A stretch of DNA of 64,000 bases from Cacajao melanocephalus (taxonomy: Eukaryota; Chordata; Mammalia; Primates; Pitheciidae), in assembly GCA_963573385.1 (NCBI GenBank), contig CAUYLG010052107.1, positions 124,001-188,000 on the forward strand, written 5' to 3'. A program made the position numbers and the translations under genes. Positions 61,614-64,000 of this stretch are shown here, piece after piece. Every line of letters starts with the position of its first letter. Position 1 is the stretch's first letter. The notes below the pieces were generated by a model that did not search any database, was not told the DNA's origin, and worked only from the letters and a program-made list of their open reading frames with translations.

Positions 61614-63540
61614 TCTAAACAGCATTTAACCTTTTAATCAGAAAGCCCCTCTGTGACCTAATCCAAATGGCTGAACTGTTCTGAATCACCATCTTCAGCA
61701 TTGCCAAAATACAAGTATAAATATTTCTATATACGGGTTTGTAAAGGTCAATAAATCAGATGTCTGCATAAAACAAATAAGTATGTAACTTCTCAGAAAC
61801 TACATGGAAGATTATCCTTAGATAGTCTGATAAATACTAAGTATTCTAATTTCTGACTACCTGGATTCATCTCACACTCCACATTGCTCTGGGTTCACCA
61901 TTGTGATTTGAAGCAATGCAAGGATGTGGTAAAGGTAAGTGCACATAAGTTTTTCCTGTCTCTGCAGCAGGGTGGAAGGGGTACAAGGATGGGCTTTTCT
62001 GAAGGCAAGGAAGTAGTGCCGCTGCACTAGGGGAGGAGAGAGAGAGCCACACCCTGAGCAGATGAGAGGACAGGGTCCTAAGCCAGCTCCTAAACAGCCT
62101 CCAGAAATGACTAGATATGAGGGTCATCTGGGGATGAGACCACCTGTATCACGTTGGCCATGGAGTCTCCCATCCCGCAGAAGGAATCAATAAGGAGAAT
62201 ACCCCAGCAGACTTGGACAATGAGGATGTTAGCAGCAAGCATGCAAGGAAATAAGGTGCTCTGCCTCTCCTTTCTGGATGCTACCTATAACTCAAGATCT
62301 GGTACAATCCTGCACATAGGAAGTTCCCATAAACATGATACCGAACTGATATACAGTCTAGATGAATGATGCTTGGAGCTAAAATGATGTTAATTTAAAT
62401 GAATGCAAGTGACACTCTTGCATTTCTGAGCTAATGGGTTAGCATCCATAGCCTCACAGTGCTGTGTGTAATTTCTATAATCCTGGCATTTGATAATTAA
62501 TAATCATGCATGATCAATTTTATAACATTAGCATCATCACAGGCATTTATTGAAGACCATTGGCTAGCCACAACACCCATACCTCATCCCAGCCTAGACA
62601 CCAGAAAATTCTAGTATTCTACAGTCAGGAATTAAAAGTACATATTTTCTTGTACTCTTCTATTAAAGGTTCAAAGACATGAATGAGAGAGAAACTGACG
62701 GTCAAGTTTAGATTAAGCTTAGGCTCACAGGAAGAAATCCATTTCTCCTCACCCTTGCCAATACTGGTTACTGTCAAACTATTCAATATTTACCAACGTG
62801 ACATCTGCCAGTTGGTTAAGGACTACCACCTCTGAAAAGGCAAGAGTTTTCTGGTCCTTTCACTCTGAATCTGGGCAAGCAGGTAAAGATTGAGAGAGGG
62901 GAGGGAGGGAAACACCTAAATGAAAGAATTGGGAGGATTATCTCCTCCACGGAGCTTAGATCCTCAGGGGGGCAAGAAGGACAGATGTCAAGCAAACCCT
63001 CATTAAATACCCTCATGGTATCTATTTACTTCTATTTGGTGAATGTGATTACTTTTACCTGTTCCAGGATTGGAGCTGCCAGCCTCCTGTGCCTGTCAGG
63101 CTTTTCTGAAGATCTAGGGTATGCCCACACTGTAGTGCAGATGGCAGGTAACAAGCTGAAGACAACTTCTGTCCTCAGTGCCTTATGGCTCTTTAAAGTC
63201 AGTCCTTGGGTTGGATTCAGACATTTTTTTGGCCCACACAGTATTTTTAAAAATTATCCACCAAAAATCAAACATCAGAAAATTTCAGATTAAAAAAATC
63301 AGATTTCCAGCCTCTATTTAAAAATGTTAATATGTGACCACATTAGACTCTACTTCCTGCAGCAATGAGCTAAAGTTGAGTAGTTACTGCCCCTGTAGAT
63401 GGGTATGCACTCCTCACTGTAGGTTTTGCCTCTAGTATACTCAGCTTGCCTTATTCTTCCTTTATTATTTATTACCTGTTGAGTTTGCAGCAAGTGGTTC
63501 AAATTATTAAGTCAAAATAACAGTGTTAACCAGATATGAA
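61614..63540. other. Unrecognised sequence
   Basis: No gene recognised in about 1.9 kb. Frames at 61867-62127 (-), 62154-62369 (+) and 62985-63293 (+) have no recognisable domain. The part 63215-63350 has the look of an old repeat that I cannot name. Confidence 0.45.
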
Positions 63541-63554
63541 CTCCAATTGACTTT

Positions 63555-63856
63555 TTTTTTTTTCTTTTTTCTTTTTTTGAGATGGAGTTTTGCTCTGTCA
63601 CCCAGGCTGGAGTGCAGTGGCATGGTCTTGGGTCACTGCAACCTCCACCTCCCGCGTTCAAGCAATTCTCCTGCCTCAGCCTTCCCAGGTAGCTGGGATT
63701 ACAGGCACACACCACCACTCCCAGCTAATTTTTGTATTTTTAGTAGAGTGACGGGGTTTAGTGGCCAGGCTGGTCTCACACTCCTGACCTCAGGTGATCC
63801 ACCTGCCTCAGCCTCCCAAAGTGCTGGGATTATAGGCCTGAGCCACCGCGCCTGGC
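63555..63856 (-). mobile_element. Alu (S-type), antisense, with target duplication
   Basis: Long T-rich tail, 'gagatggagttttgctctgt', standard dimer, ending 'gagccaccgcgcctggc'. CTCCAATTGACTTT (63541-63554) and CTCCAGTTGACTTT (63857-63870) flank it with one mismatch. Confidence 0.95.
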
Positions 63857-63870
63857 CTCCAGTTGACTTT

Positions 63871-64000
63871 CAAAACTGTCAGTCAGAGTTATGCTAATAG
63901 CCGTTTTTAAAAGTCTTGCTTCCCCCTCCCCATCTTGTTTTGCTGTTGTTAAGTGCTTGAGTTGGGGGTTTAGATGCCAATAAAATAAGGTTATAGGTAG
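63871..64000. other. Unrecognised sequence to window end
   Basis: Nothing recognised in the last 130 bases. Confidence 0.5.

Overview
The window looks like primate nuclear DNA, most simply human. It carries about fourteen Alu insertions, mostly S and J types, plus primate-age LINE-1 (L1) fragments, MaLR LTRs (MST, MLT1), many MIR and L2 relics and dinucleotide microsatellites. GC content is low except for one CpG-dense block near 50.4-50.9 kb. All family names come from reading the sequence against remembered consensus sequences, not from a search.

I see no protein-coding gene. No open frame exceeds about 166 codons, and the longest frames lie antisense to L1/Alu, inside Alus, or in the CpG-rich block. 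I also see no tRNA, rRNA, snRNA or CRISPR array. The simplest reading is an intergenic interval or a very large intron. Non-coding exons cannot be excluded from sequence alone.

Layout. 0-13 kb: AT-rich sequence with a microsatellite, an old Alu beside a local tandem duplication, an old L1 on the + strand (5.5-6.7 kb), an MLT1 LTR, and a MIR/L2 cluster at 11.3-12.5 kb. 13-20 kb: mostly unrecognised sequence with a CTCF-like site at 16.5 kb. 20-30 kb: L1 tails, MIRs, a 354-bp solo MST LTR with exact 5-bp target duplications, a larger MLT1-like LTR, and a 1.7-kb antisense L1 carrying an Alu. 29.5-36.6 kb: the densest repeat block, where an ancient antisense L1 was invaded by an MLT2-like LTR (itself hit by an MST LTR and a young L1 tail) and by an unresolved LTR-like element. 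36.5-50 kb: L2/MIR relics, a decayed TG-rich repeat split by an Alu, a sequence fully matching the CTCF consensus at 41.38 kb, and several diverged local duplications. 50.4-50.9 kb: the CpG island, the only plausible promoter. 51-59 kb: an Alu-rich stretch with inverted Alu pairs and a local duplication around 56.3-57.1 kb. 59-64 kb: MIR/L2 relics, two complementary (AC)/(TG) microsatellites, a perfect 11-bp hairpin, and a terminal Alu.

The functional candidates are the CpG island and the CTCF sites. The rest is mainly a record of nested insertions and small duplications. I found no new gene system.
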